This document shows, one piece after another, positions 12,601 through 20,249 of a DNA stretch of 64,000 nt. This DNA comes from Branchiostoma floridae (lineage: Eukaryota > Chordata > Leptocardii > Amphioxiformes > Branchiostomatidae). The DNA is taken from contig NC_049994.1 in NCBI RefSeq assembly GCF_000003815.2, positions 5,500,903 through 5,564,902 of the forward strand. The letters are read 5' to 3'. A model generated the notes under the pieces. It did not search any database. It was not told where the DNA came from and saw only the letters and a list, made by a program, of their open reading frames with translations. Position 1 is the stretch's first letter. Each line of letters starts with the position of its first letter. The position numbers and the translations under genes are program-made.

Positions 12601-14922
12601 CAGGTAATTAGAGTCTAACACAAGGGCCTACATTTGGGGGTGCCATCAATGCTGTACACTAGAATTGGCTGACTGGTTCGCTTTGTGCTACATCCAGTAA
12701 TGCTTAACAATCTGAATGCACCAATTATGCTCTATATTAGATTAGAACAGTCTACAAGTTACATACAACTATAACAACTGGTTACTCTTTATCAGTTTCT
12801 GAAAAAGGGTATGCAGGTCACTTTAAACTACACCCTTCTTTTTTTCATTTGGATATCAAGAGGACCAACTACTAGAGCTTTATTTATGATGCTATGTCGC
12901 AAACCTTGTATGCCATCTTCAGTCAATACGTCTGTATATATTAGCCAGTTTTGTATGAATATTTCAAGCACATTTGACTTATTGCATCCTTTGTATAAAG
13001 AATGGAGATAGCATATCATGTCTGAAGTTCATGGTTACTATAATTCTAATGTTAGGATCTTTAAAATTACGGCAGATATTTAATTGCTCTTACAATCATT
13101 ATAATAGGATGGAGTCTGGACCGTACCACTGTGGTTGGGTAGAGGGAGGAAGAGCATACTACCCAGTCTGGGAGGAGACTGCTAGTTGTCATGGCAACAA
13201 GTGCATCCGCATCAAGACTTGTGACAAAGGAGAGAAACACAGCGCCTGGTGTTTCCAACCCTTGGGCATCTGCCCACATACAGTTCACCAAATGACTGAA
13301 GGATTCATTCCTTAAGTTAGGCATTATCTTTCAGAACTGCATTAACTTGTGCTAAGATATTTGAGTCCACTTTACAAATTTGCTCCAGTTTTTAAAAATA
13401 AACAGGTTTGCAGTAATATAAGATGGTTTGCACCTTTGTGACATTTTCTGCTACCTTGCGCCATTTTGCGAATGTTTTTTGTTACAAGAGTAAGACGACT
13501 GTTAGCACCCCCTCCACTCTATGTACCTTAGTATAGCCCAACAAGAATATTGACTATGGTGTGCTCTCTTAGAACTGATGCCTTACGTAATGCAATCTCT
13601 AATTTCACTGGACTCTGGAGATTCAATGCTAAGTAACCTACAAAATGAAACAGTTTTCATTTTTCAAAAAAATTCCCAATTTCAGGCAACAAATTGGCAG
13701 CATTTTGGCGCTGATTGGCATTGGCTTGTACCACTTACAAATGTAGTGGTGTAGTCCAGTGAGGTGCCCACTTTATGCATTAGTTAAGCTACAGGTCAGG
13801 GCTCGAAATACTTTTTTCTGTATACATGCACTGGTGCAGGTAACATTGAAAATTACTTGCACCAGACAAATTTACCTGCACCACTCTGGTCTTAAGAATT
13901 ATGAATCATACTAAAATTGTTCAGGAACCATGCATCGCTATCTTTTGTTTCATACTTTATCAATGCAGCTAATAACAAATGTCCTAAGATGTAGGTGTAT
14001 ATGGATCATGTATAAAACATAGTACATGGACCAGTGCAGGTTAGGTGCAGGTAAACACCAGAAATACCTGCACAGCTCCAATTTTACCTGCACTAATCTG
14101 CATATGCAGGTGGTATTTCGAGCCCTGCAGGTGCAATATTCATGAACATGTTTGACAGTGAGTGTATTACCTTTCTGGTCTGTCTGTAGCAGGATTTCTA
14201 GCTTGGCACAGAAGCGGTGCAGAGTTGTGTTGTCATCTGTGATTGGCTCCTGGATCTCTGTGAAGTACTGTTGCTTCAACTCAGTGATGCATTCTGGGAC
14301 AGACACAAAGATGTCAATACAAATGTTGTAATGACACACAAGAGAAGAAGAAAAACAAAAAAGCCAGGATTGGACAAGTCCACTAGTCTGATTGTCCAGA
14401 GCAAATGAAAGTGCTGATCGCACAAGTGCATGTCCTACCCCATTTGCCTGATCGGGCAAGTAAGATTTTTCCATGAGCGTGATTTACTTGATACAACTTT
14501 ATGTTACTTTTCACAGTCATGGCATCAAGCATTGGTCAACACAGTAAAATAGAGCCAATGATAAAAGAATTCCATTGATTGCTGGAAGTGAAAAAAAAAT
14601 GTCATTAAAATTTCAGGCAAGTGACAAGTTGGTTTGGGCAAGTTCATTTTCTTATGTACTTTTGTACTAAGCGAATTTTAGAAAACTTTCCATTCCCGAA
14701 TAAAACCCCTCAAATGTATGCTTATGTTGTTCCAATTCATATATATAGTGATATGGTTAATGGTTAAAATAGCAGTTCCAAGCTCTGTGTAGGAAAAATA
14801 AGATGGACATGTAAGACCTTAGACTAGAGACTTGTCTTAGACATTAAAATTCAAACCACATTACCTTCGATGTCTTTGATGAGTTTCTGCACCTGTGGGT
14901 TGGGAGGAGGTGCCGTTGCCAT
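691..14922 (-). CDS. FYCO1: FYCO1-like RUN-domain autophagy adaptor, 5' part
   Basis: Six coding exons (minus strand, 5' to 3'): 14922-14865, 14293-14171, 2712-2600, 1621-1515, 1373-1230, 775-691. They total 630 nt, giving 210 aa with no frame break. The start ATG (14922-14920) begins [19 protein letters not shown]. The translation follows vertebrate FYCO1 closely: [78 protein letters not shown], then a [11 protein letters not shown] linker. Residues about 35-170 form a RUN domain. In vertebrates FYCO1 binds LC3, RAB7 and PI3P and recruits kinesin to move autophagosomes and late endosomes. The coiled-coil, FYVE, LIR and GOLD parts are not in the window, so the gene is cut by the window edge, not broken. 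A 5' UTR acceptor is likely just above 14966. Intron 2 (2713-14170) contains two plus-strand genes. Confidence 0.93.
1790..2015. repeat. Dispersed repeat, inverted copy of 18,190-18,440
   Basis: The block with ggaatgaatgtcttgttagt, a gatgccat core and ggatgtcatccatgaaaatt reappears as its reverse complement at about 18,190-18,440. Both copies contain the phrase aaatttgccatctt or its complement. Family not identified. Confidence 0.5.
2141..2501. mobile_element. hAT-like MITE, 8-bp TSD CATGAAAG
   Basis: The termini are inverted: CAGGGTTGTAGCCAGC on the left and gctggctacaaccctg on the right. The element is flanked on both sides by catgaaag (2133-2140 and 2502-2509), a perfect 8-bp target-site duplication. 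CAGGG ends with an 8-bp duplication are typical of hAT transposons. It has no transposase and lies 99 bp from FYCO1 exon 3. Confidence 0.85.
2811..2905. repeat. TG-rich microsatellite
   Basis: Interrupted gtgtgt/gtctgt repeat. The sequence after it (agcacaactaaaaaa) resembles segments after similar TG tracts near 25,660 and 39,670, so the tract may be the edge of a dispersed repeat. Confidence 0.75.
3906..3910 (+). promoter_or_regulatory. Possible TATA box of first Link gene
   Basis: The sequence ggtataagtttagcgccc lies about 117 bp upstream of the ATG at 4027. A TATAA here would place transcription start near 3936-3940 and give a short 5' UTR. Weak evidence from one motif and its spacing. 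Confidence 0.35.
4027..8356 (+). CDS. Secreted coiled-coil/Link-domain protein A
   Basis: Six exons: 4027-4085, 4686-4816, 5697-5866, 6988-7069, 7506-7629, 8191-8356. All introns are GT-AG with matching phases (2,1,0,1,2). The CDS is 732 nt, 243 aa, stop TAG 8354-8356. Residues 1-17 ([17 protein letters not shown]) look like a signal peptide. Residues about 45-140 are a leucine-rich amphipathic segment that looks like a coiled-coil, with a possible N-glycosylation site at N128. One Cys (141) sits at its end. Residues 160-243 are a Link domain: [20 protein letters not shown], then [12 protein letters not shown] and NAWCW. Link domains usually bind hyaluronan. This copy has the expected cysteines (171, 195, 216, 235) plus extra ones at 197, 225 and 242, so disulfides and ligand may differ. 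It lacks the Ig domain of HAPLN proteins and the CUB domain of TSG-6. It lies antisense inside FYCO1 intron 2, beside a paralogue. Function unknown; probably extracellular. Confidence 0.9.
5171..5265 (+). mobile_element. SINE 3' fragment
   Basis: The phrase ataccctgctactgaaa with surrounding words matches the tail of the tRNA-derived SINEs at about 9,520-9,790 and 48,950-49,440. Truncated copy within intron 2 of Link gene A. Confidence 0.6.
5321..5660. mobile_element. hAT-like MITE, 8-bp TSD AGCGAACA
   Basis: Ends cagggctttagccagc and gctggctagacccctg are imperfect inverted repeats. The 8-bp duplication agcgaaca is perfect (5313-5320 and 5661-5668). Same family as 29515-29863 and 46844-47185, all with the internal phrase gtcaattgacgg or a variant. 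Its right TSD ends 28 bp before Link A exon 3. Confidence 0.88.
5874..6358. mobile_element. TA-flanked inverted-repeat element (Tc1/mariner-like MITE)
   Basis: Termini CAGTCAAACCTGCCC and gggcaggtttgactg are inverted, flanked by TA on each side. Subterminal copies of gcgaccacct occur near both ends. It starts 8 bp after the donor of Link A exon 3, so the donor GTAGGTA abuts the element. Confidence 0.82.
6617..6835 (+). repeat. Degenerate tRNA-derived SINE fragments
   Basis: gatggggatgtccctgtact with ttcaactggtacaag resembles box A of the SINE at 48,950, and a later gggcttgattccctgg resembles box B. Too diverged for exact limits. Confidence 0.4.
8606..8611 (+). terminator. Poly(A) signal AATAAA, Link gene A
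   Basis: AATAAA lies 250 bp after the Link A stop codon, the first such hexamer downstream. Confidence 0.65.
8818..8970. mobile_element. TA-flanked palindromic MITE, copy 1
   Basis: Begins TACTGTAAATGCAGAAATG and ends tttacagta. The inside repeats gcggtggtttta and its complement aaaccacc, so the whole unit is close to a palindrome. Seven full copies lie in this window, plus fragments. Sits between the two Link genes. Confidence 0.85.
9206..9213 (+). promoter_or_regulatory. Possible TATA-like box of Link gene B
   Basis: CATAAAAA lies 86 bp before the ATG at 9292, a position compatible with a short 5' UTR. Motif-only evidence. Confidence 0.3.
9292..13315 (+). CDS. Secreted coiled-coil/Link-domain protein B
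   Basis: Four exons: 9292-9487, 10761-11003, 12486-12603, 13108-13315. Introns are GT-AG, phases 1,1,2. The CDS is 765 nt, 254 aa, stop TAA 13313-13315. The N-terminus is a hydrophobic leader followed by a Thr/Ser/Glu stretch with a possible N-glycosylation site (NTT). Residues about 55-138 are a glutamine-rich amphipathic helix, likely coiled-coil, ending with a single Cys (140) before TPPLG, matching Cys141-TPTLG of protein A. Residues 158-242 are a Link-like domain: [40 protein letters not shown]. The second classical Link cysteine is replaced by Tyr192 while the CGW cysteine (194) is kept, and extra cysteines sit at 218, 224 and 241. It is a diverged tandem paralogue of protein A; both share the phase-1 intron before the domain and the phase-2 intron inside it. 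Hyaluronan binding is uncertain. Confidence 0.88.
9520..9790 (+). mobile_element. tRNA-derived SINE
   Basis: Contains a box-B-like cccagttcaatcctgg, then ttttggaagggacgt and the shared tail ataacataccctgctactga. It matches the SINE at 48,950-49,440. Located in intron 1 of Link gene B. Confidence 0.65.
10084..10405 (+). repeat. Purine-only GGAA/GAAA tract
   Basis: About 320 bp of almost uninterrupted G/A with a larger repeated block: the stretch with acacaaaggaaagatggaag recurs about 112 bp later. Long lysine/glutamate or proline/serine reading frames here are artefacts of this composition. Confidence 0.92.
10455..10695 (-). mobile_element. Probable SINE-like repeat, minus strand
   Basis: The segment ending ctcaaagccaggacctccgg resembles, read on the minus strand, a tRNA-type box B (cctggctttgag) near the start of a SINE. 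Limits uncertain. Confidence 0.35.
11173..11480 (+). repeat. Tandem duplicates with relic copies of Link B exon 3
   Basis: Three units start with cacatttgtgatgcagt or a near copy at 11173, 11299 and 11453; the third continues after a transposon at 12462. Each has tatcagctct and ggaataacac. At 11392-11451 a degenerate copy of the Link B exon 3 acceptor and start is visible: ccccag then codons for GHIFQL, and further on YSLMEA. It has an in-frame TAG, so it is a pseudo-exon. Confidence 0.8.
11492..12457. mobile_element. TTAA-flanked element with ~195-bp inverted repeats, Kolobok-like
   Basis: The terminal inverted repeats start GGGGAACTAGACC and end ggtttagttcccct and stay similar for roughly 195 bp each. 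TTAA flanks both sides (11488-11491, 12458-12461). The empty site is readable from neighbouring tandem copies (agctctcaatgg, agctcttattgg). The middle codes on the minus strand for a short THAP-like stretch (12027 down to about 11900): CVVC, then a PVPFDD and FW-CRR pattern. TTAA duplication, G-rich ends and a THAP finger together fit the Kolobok superfamily. No catalytic transposase region is present, so it is non-autonomous. Confidence 0.7.
13397..13402 (+). terminator. Poly(A) signal AATAAA, Link gene B
   Basis: AATAAA lies about 80 bp after the Link B stop codon, followed within about 35 bp by a TG-rich region. Confidence 0.7.
13797..14127. mobile_element. CTCGAAATA-family inverted-repeat element, copy 1
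   Basis: Ends cagggctcgaaatac and gtatttcgagccctg are inverted. The interior is rich in gcaggtaa/ttacctgc words. A similar copy lies inverted at 24529-24849. CAGGG ends suggest a hAT-like origin, but I see no clean 8-bp duplication. Confidence 0.7.
14365..14697. mobile_element. TTGGACAAGTCC-family element, copy 1
   Basis: Left end caggattggacaagtccact matches the elements at 54613-54950 and 55420-55739, including gtaagatttttccatgag. The right end is eroded. It lies in FYCO1 intron 1. Confidence 0.6.
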
Positions 14923-14966
14923 GGTAACGCTGTGCTGTCAGAATAGGTATTGCCTCATGTCTGACC
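14923..14966 (-). other. FYCO1: FYCO1 5' UTR part of the first coding exon
   Basis: On the minus strand a pyrimidine-rich tattccag acceptor precedes ggtcagacatg at 14966, so the start codon probably sits in an exon preceded by a noncoding exon further upstream (towards NKTR). That upstream exon was not located. Confidence 0.45.
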
Positions 14967-15288
14967 CTGGAATACAATATTGCACAATATATGTCTTATA
15001 TCAAGATTTGTATCAAGATCAATACTGCATATTGTATTGCTAGTTACTATTTGAAATCTATTTGAGTCAACTCAGTAAAGTCCCTTTCTCATTCACTGAA
15101 GATACTTTTCCAGTAACTCTCAACATAGATACACTGTATAATGCAGTCAAACATGTACAAGTGACCATCTCTACATAAGGACCATCTGGCCAATGCTCAC
15201 TTGTGGATAATTTTCCCATTGATACAATTTTGTGACTGTGTCTATAAAAAGTATACTTCTACTACTGTCAGTCTGCCTATACACCTTT

Positions 15289-15392
15289 CTCACGCGGCGG
15301 CCATGATAGATCGAAGAAGAGGTCAATGAGGCAAACAGACAAAACTTATTTCTAAAATCAGGTCCCATTTAGTTTTCCCCCAAACCACACAA
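15289..15392. mobile_element. ACACCTTTCTCACG element, cut by assembly gap
   Basis: Starts tacacctttctcacgcggcg and matches both ends of the element at 62884-63388, including cccatttagttttcccc. The right half falls in or beyond the N run. Confidence 0.65.
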
Positions 15393-15492
15393 NNNNNNNN
15401 NNNNNNNNNNNNNNNNNNNNNNNNNNNNNNNNNNNNNNNNNNNNNNNNNNNNNNNNNNNNNNNNNNNNNNNNNNNNNNNNNNNNNNNNNNNN
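15393..15492. other. Assembly gap, 100 N
   Basis: Run of exactly 100 unknown bases, typical of a scaffold join of unspecified size. True length unknown. Confidence 0.99.
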
Positions 15493-15925
15493 TTTTTCTG
15501 CACTCCCCTCAGTTCCCAATCCTATACATGTCCAGCTCTAAAATCTATGATAGTCAGTGCAGACCAATTTTGCACATACACATGTATCTTTAAGCCCTTC
15601 CCACATCATGGTTTCATTGTACACCTTTATGATCAATGGATATTGACCTTTGTGACCAAGTGACGTTAAATGATTAACTACCGTAGTTTGTTTGGGGGCG
15701 TGTACAATCCTGGATCAAAAACAACTTACTTTTCTACATTGTATCTTAAACATGTATTTTTCAAGCAATTTCTTGACATAGCGCATGCAAACTCATCAAC
15801 ACGCCAATACTGATCACACCAACATATGTACCTTTATGTATGAAAACGTGGACTCACTGAAATAATTTTCGTCTGCTTTGGCTAAGAGAATATGATCACT
15901 TCCGAAAATAATTTCATCAGGTTGG

Positions 15926-16197
15926 TAGAATATAGGATATGAGAATTCTTGTACACAACCAAAATTAAACTTACTTGCTTACGATTCGGTGTTTCAGTGA
16001 TGAATCGGGACGAGGGGGGATACAAACTTGGACACGTTTGGGATAATCTTCTCGTCGCAAAAGCGCTGCCTACATCGGCTACATATAGCGACGACAAGCA
16101 GAACTCCAGTCAGAAGCTCTGAGGAAGGTGTCTGATAGACACCGAAACGTAAGCAAGTAAATTTTGGTTGTGTACAAGAATTCTCATATCCAATATG
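15926..16197. mobile_element. Fold-back repeat, possibly Penelope-like 3' end
   Basis: Arms ggatatgagaattcttgtac and gtacaagaattctcatatcc are inverted and extend for about 50 bp. The middle has gtctgatagacaccgaaacg; such gaaacg motifs often follow the endonuclease region of Penelope-like elements. The superfamily call is tentative. Confidence 0.5.
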
Positions 16198-16314
16198 ATC
16201 ACTGTTTTGTGTATCCCATACTACACAGAACCTCAGCCTCACTGAGTATCTAACATTACAGCTGTCTAAAAGAAGCCAGAAGATGTTGAACCTCTACATA
16301 AGTTACTAAGTATA

Positions 16315-16470
16315 TACAGGTGAAGCTGCTTAATTGTACACCCTATTTGCATTTCGTGCAATTATTCGAATGGTGCAACAAGTTATCAAGCTGGACTGCA
16401 CCACTATGGGATTTGTGAACAAACAGAAGAGTGCGATTTTCCGTTGTGCAATTAAGTGGATTCTACTGTA
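16315..16470. mobile_element. TA-flanked MITE, diverged CAGTGGAAGC family
   Basis: Ends tacaggtgaagctgcttaat and gtggattctactgta are imperfect inverted repeats. The element resembles 62989-63154 (gtgcaatta, gggatttg). Confidence 0.6.
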
Positions 16471-17149
16471 GTGTCTGTAGATGTACTTAGTAGTGATATC
16501 GTTATTAAACATCACAATCTTCTATCACTTTGATTTTACTTCTACTTTATCATCATAAGGGGGTACTTATGATGATGATGATGATGACTTTATCACCATG
16601 ACCTGTACTTTGCTTGTAAGGACATAAACGTGTAATAAATTTCTTCCATTCATTATGCACGTGTTGAATGCCATGTCCACTCACAGGAGTTTATTTTTTC
16701 CTGGTCATGCGACTACCCGCTGACTTCAGAGGGGGAGGGGAGGTTCCAGATAATTTTGGACGGACGACATGTCTTTGTTTACACGTTCTATTACAGCGTC
16801 TCTCACCAAAATAGTAGGCTTTGAGACACGGGAAAATATCTAATTCTGTTATAGATTAGTCATCTTTAAGAAAAGTTATCGAATACCTTAAGAAATCTGC
16901 CGTAAACCTTGAAAAATCATCACCTCACAGTCGTCTGCGAAGTTAACTTGTCGGTCATGTGACTTTGTGGATATGGGTCAGACGACTATGAATACAGGGG
17001 AGTAAAACTTTGGTTTGAATTATTTAATTTTAAATGATTAGCAGATAAATTTACTCCAAATTTAAGATTTAATTTCACTTTAAAATAGTTAAGCTAACAA
17101 TTATTCAATTATTTTCTTTATAACTCCTCCAAATATTTGTTTTCAAAGG

Positions 17150-17275
17150 AAGAATTTGTCCCCGAATTCATTTTAGAATCTTCTGATCTCGCGACATTTT
17201 GTCATCTCGCGAGAGGTCATGCCTTGAGGTCACGCCATTTTGGAGGAGCAATTTTCAAGGGAGTATTTTCCCAAG
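17150..17275 (+). promoter_or_regulatory. NKTR: NKTR promoter and noncoding first exon
   Basis: The palindrome TCTCGCGAGA (17205-17214) is preceded by a second TCTCGCGA (17187). Downstream cacgccattttgg is a YY1-like element. The sequence ending tcccaag/gtaaga gives a strong splice donor at 17276, so 17.2 kb to 17275 is a likely 5' UTR exon. It would splice to the acceptor ttcccag at 22231-22232, just before the ATG. TCTCGCGAGA marks housekeeping, often bidirectional, promoters, so it could also serve FYCO1. Exact start sites not determined. Confidence 0.6.
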
Positions 17276-17678
17276 GTAAGATTTTTTCCGTCTTATTATT
17301 CAAATTTACCGGATAGTTACTGACACAAAACAGCTTGCATTTGTAGGTCAAGACTTTAAAGAAGAAATTCAACGCAAAATTGTTGATGCAAACCCAAGAG
17401 TTGTGGAAGAAAAGACGATTGTAAGTGGAGGAAAAAATGTCTCGTGATTTTCTTTGATCTTTTCTTTATGAGTTTCCTTGTTTCTTGAGGCCGACTGCTT
17501 CCAAATGCGGATACCACGTGTTGTTCTGTTAAAGCTTTTGGATGTAAATTGTTGTTGTTCTCGTTCCCTATAACTCACAGTAGCGTACAAAATAGAAATT
17601 TTATGATTATGATTAAGATAAAGAATGTAGACATAATTTTTCCTTTATCTGCAATCAATTTTTATGACCTGAGCAAAA

Positions 17679-17890
17679 TACTGTAAATGCAGAAATGTTC
17701 CCGGTGGATTATTGTTCGCGGTTTTCGCGGCGGTCGCTTCACCGCAAATTCAAAACCTCCGCGAAAACTTTTCCATACCAGTAAGAGACTACAGTGCATG
17801 GTGCTACCGCGAAATTAAAACCACCGCAAAAAGTCAATTTTCCCGCTACCGCGAAATTAAATCCCCGCGAACTTAAATGCATTTACAGTA
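17679..17890. mobile_element. TA-flanked palindromic MITE, copy 2
   Basis: Runs from tactgtaaatgcagaaatg to gcatttacagta with gcggttttcgcggcggtcgc inside. Well-preserved full-length copy. Confidence 0.88.
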
Positions 17891-18123
17891 AGCCCATTCA
17901 CAGAGATCAGAACGCATGTGCAGGACACAACTTCTAATATGTCAAAGGTAAAGATCCCAAAAATGAAAATAAAACCCATCTGGCCATTGTTATAATGCAA
18001 ATGGAAACAATGGTCAAAACCAGGAATTTTTTTTCTTTTTCGAGGCCTTTTAACGGTTGCCTTTAACATATTACCTAGAATTCGTGCCGCCACACATGCG
18101 TTCTGAACTCTGTGAAAGGGCTT
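17891..18123. mobile_element. AAGCCCATTCACAGAG inverted-repeat MITE
   Basis: Left end aagcccattcacagagatca and right end ctgaactctgtgaaagggctt are inverted; acgcatgtg/cacatgcgt words follow. It abuts the preceding MITE. A diverged relative lies at 18712-18955. Confidence 0.7.
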
Positions 18124-18189
18124 ATTCTTACATTACAATTTACATGCGTTCATACACAGAAGTTATGGATTTCGTTTTGTTGTTTTTCT

Positions 18190-18440
18190 CACCAAATAAG
18201 GCCACAGCAAGTAAATTTTATGGATGACATCCTCTGCAGACTGCAAAAATAGTGCAATAGGGAAAAAAAAAGATGGGTGAAAAGAAAAAAGATGGCCACA
18301 TTTTCAAAAATAGGCACCATTAAGTTGTGATGAATGTTGTAACAAGAATTAAAGGGACAAAACATGGTATCAAAGCCAACAAGGCATTCATTCCATTCAA
18401 GACATGTACTGGTGTGGTAAAAATGACACTAGTGTGGTAG
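18190..18440. repeat. Dispersed repeat, inverted copy of 1,790-2,015
   Basis: Contains ggccacagcaagtaaatttt and aacaaggcattcattcc, complements of words in the earlier copy. Confidence 0.5.
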
Positions 18441-18711
18441 ACTGGCATCACCAACAAAGTTAGTAACCACACTCATGGCTTCCATATTGGTGTCACTTTT
18501 ACAACTATCCAATTAAGTTTTATTTCTACAACCACAGTCCTGGGTACCTCACAAGTGTCACTTATACAAGTACAATTATTAGGCTACAATACAACATATT
18601 AGCGTCATTTTGGTACTTTCTCGCCATGTTGACCATCCCTGCAGAAGAAAAAAATTTCTTGTTTTTCTTCTGAAATCAGGCGAAAATTAATGCGCGCGCT
18701 GATGTCATCCA

Positions 18712-18955
18712 TAAAATCTACTTGCTGTGGCCTAAACATATTCATGGTTCCGAGAACGCATGTGTAGTGACAGGAATTGTGTGTAATATGTAGAAGGTGA
18801 AGAGCCCTGAGATGTAAACAAATCACGTTTGGGCATTGTTATTCAAATTTAGACAATTGACAGGACAATAACTGTTTACAATTCACCTTTGACATATTAT
18901 CTACAATTCCTGCCACTACACACACGAGTACTCAAAACGATGAAAGTGCTTATTT
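18712..18955. mobile_element. Diverged relative of the 17891-18123 MITE
   Basis: Left arm gagaacgcatgtgtagtgac and a right arm of catattatctacaattcctg with cactacacacac are imperfect inverted repeats. Limits approximate. Confidence 0.5.
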
Positions 18956-19441
18956 GATTTCTTGTGTCAAGGAAGGTCAAAGGTTAAGTTTTTCATGATG
19001 ATCGACTGCTACAGACTGTATGATGATGATTTTAATGACAGTCATATCTGCAACAGTTAGAAAAATGTGGGAACTTGTTATCATGTAGGATTTATTGTTT
19101 TTTTTACATTGTTTTTTTATCTTTTCATGTTTTATCTATTATGTACTCTATTATTTCCTCAATTTTGTAGAATTAGAAGCCCCTATTTAGTACATGTATG
19201 TAGAATATTGGATAGATATTATACACACTTGTTTGTCTACCAGCATGTTTGTTTTAGTGACAGAAGTATTTTACAGTGTCTCAGCTAACAGATGGGGAAT
19301 TCTCTTATATAAATTATCTCTGATATAAATAGATTGCAGACGAAGTGTTTCAGTTTTTTTTATAGAAAAACAAGTTCCTTTCATTCACAATAAAGCCTGT
19401 TGGAGAGCAGAGGTATCCTCACTTGATTATAGATAGCTTTA

Positions 19442-19795
19442 CAGGGCTCGAAATACTGGGTGCATGTGCGCCCAGGTGCACCCAAAATTGGTGCTGTGCA
19501 CGCAATTATTTTCAGTAGGTGCACAGGGTGCACCCAAATATTTTCTTAGGTTTATGTATGAAAAGATATCAAAGTATACTAGTATACATCATATTCTTGA
19601 CATTTAACTTTTATAAAGATAATGAAAAATGTCTGTCATGATACTTGTTTAAGAATTTGATAGCTTGTAACTAAGTTTTTTTATTAGGTTTTTTACTTAA
19701 ATTTAAGTGGTGCACCCAAAATTGTTTTGGCGCACCCAATTTTTTAAGCTGGGTGCACCGGTGCACCTAATCCCAAAAATGAATTTCGAGCCCTG
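19442..19795. mobile_element. CTCGAAATA-family element, copy 2
   Basis: Ends cagggctcgaaatactggg and aatttcgagccctg are inverted. The interior has ggtgcaccca and complement near both ends. gcttta lies near both flanks, but no clean TSD is seen. Confidence 0.65.
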
Positions 19796-19824
19796 CTTTA
19801 GAAAGATAAAAACAATGCTTGCAG

Positions 19825-20249
19825 TTGGGAACGGGTTTTCTGCGCGTTAAAAATCTGCGCGCGCGTTAAAAGTCTGCGCGTTAAAAAATTAAGTTGTGCA
19901 TTGATGAATTCTTAGTAAGAAAAATGTGACCCCATTATATGATTTTCCATCTGTTACCAGAATTTTTGGTTTGAAAAGCTCCTAATTTTTTAGGTCCCTT
20001 GGGAATAGGTTAATTTGCATATCCAGAAGATTTCAAAATCACTTGAATTTGACACAAATACATGGAAAAATTACTAATGTGAGGTTTTGTATTGTAAAAT
20101 ATAACTGCTTGAGGCTTTTCTCCATTCTATAAGCTTCATTTCATCTTTTCTCAAGCAGATTGTTTTACGTGCAAATGTCAACCATCGTTGCGCGTTAAAA
20201 CTTTTAACGTTTTAACGTGCAAATTTTAACGCGCACAAAACCCCAACCC
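19825..20249. mobile_element. GCGCGTTAAAA inverted-repeat element
   Basis: Left end ttgggaacgggttttctgcg and right end gcgcacaaaaccccaacc are inverted. Several gcgcgttaaaa words lie near both ends. A 7-bp direct repeat cttgcag flanks it (19818-19824, 20250-20256). Confidence 0.65.

Larger units (their letters stand above)
14967..17140. other. FYCO1/NKTR head-to-head interval
   Basis: No coding sequence recognised. It holds a diverged TA element (about 15,145-15,290), a transposon cut by a 100-N gap, a Penelope-like fold-back and a small MITE. The FYCO1 promoter must lie here or near 17.2 kb. Confidence 0.5.

Noticed and set aside
16950-16970. ggtcatgtgactt as an M-box/CLEAR-type site for the autophagy gene FYCO1
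   Set aside because: The same word recurs in NKTR introns (27,308; 33,493; 33,633), so it is more likely repeat-derived or common.
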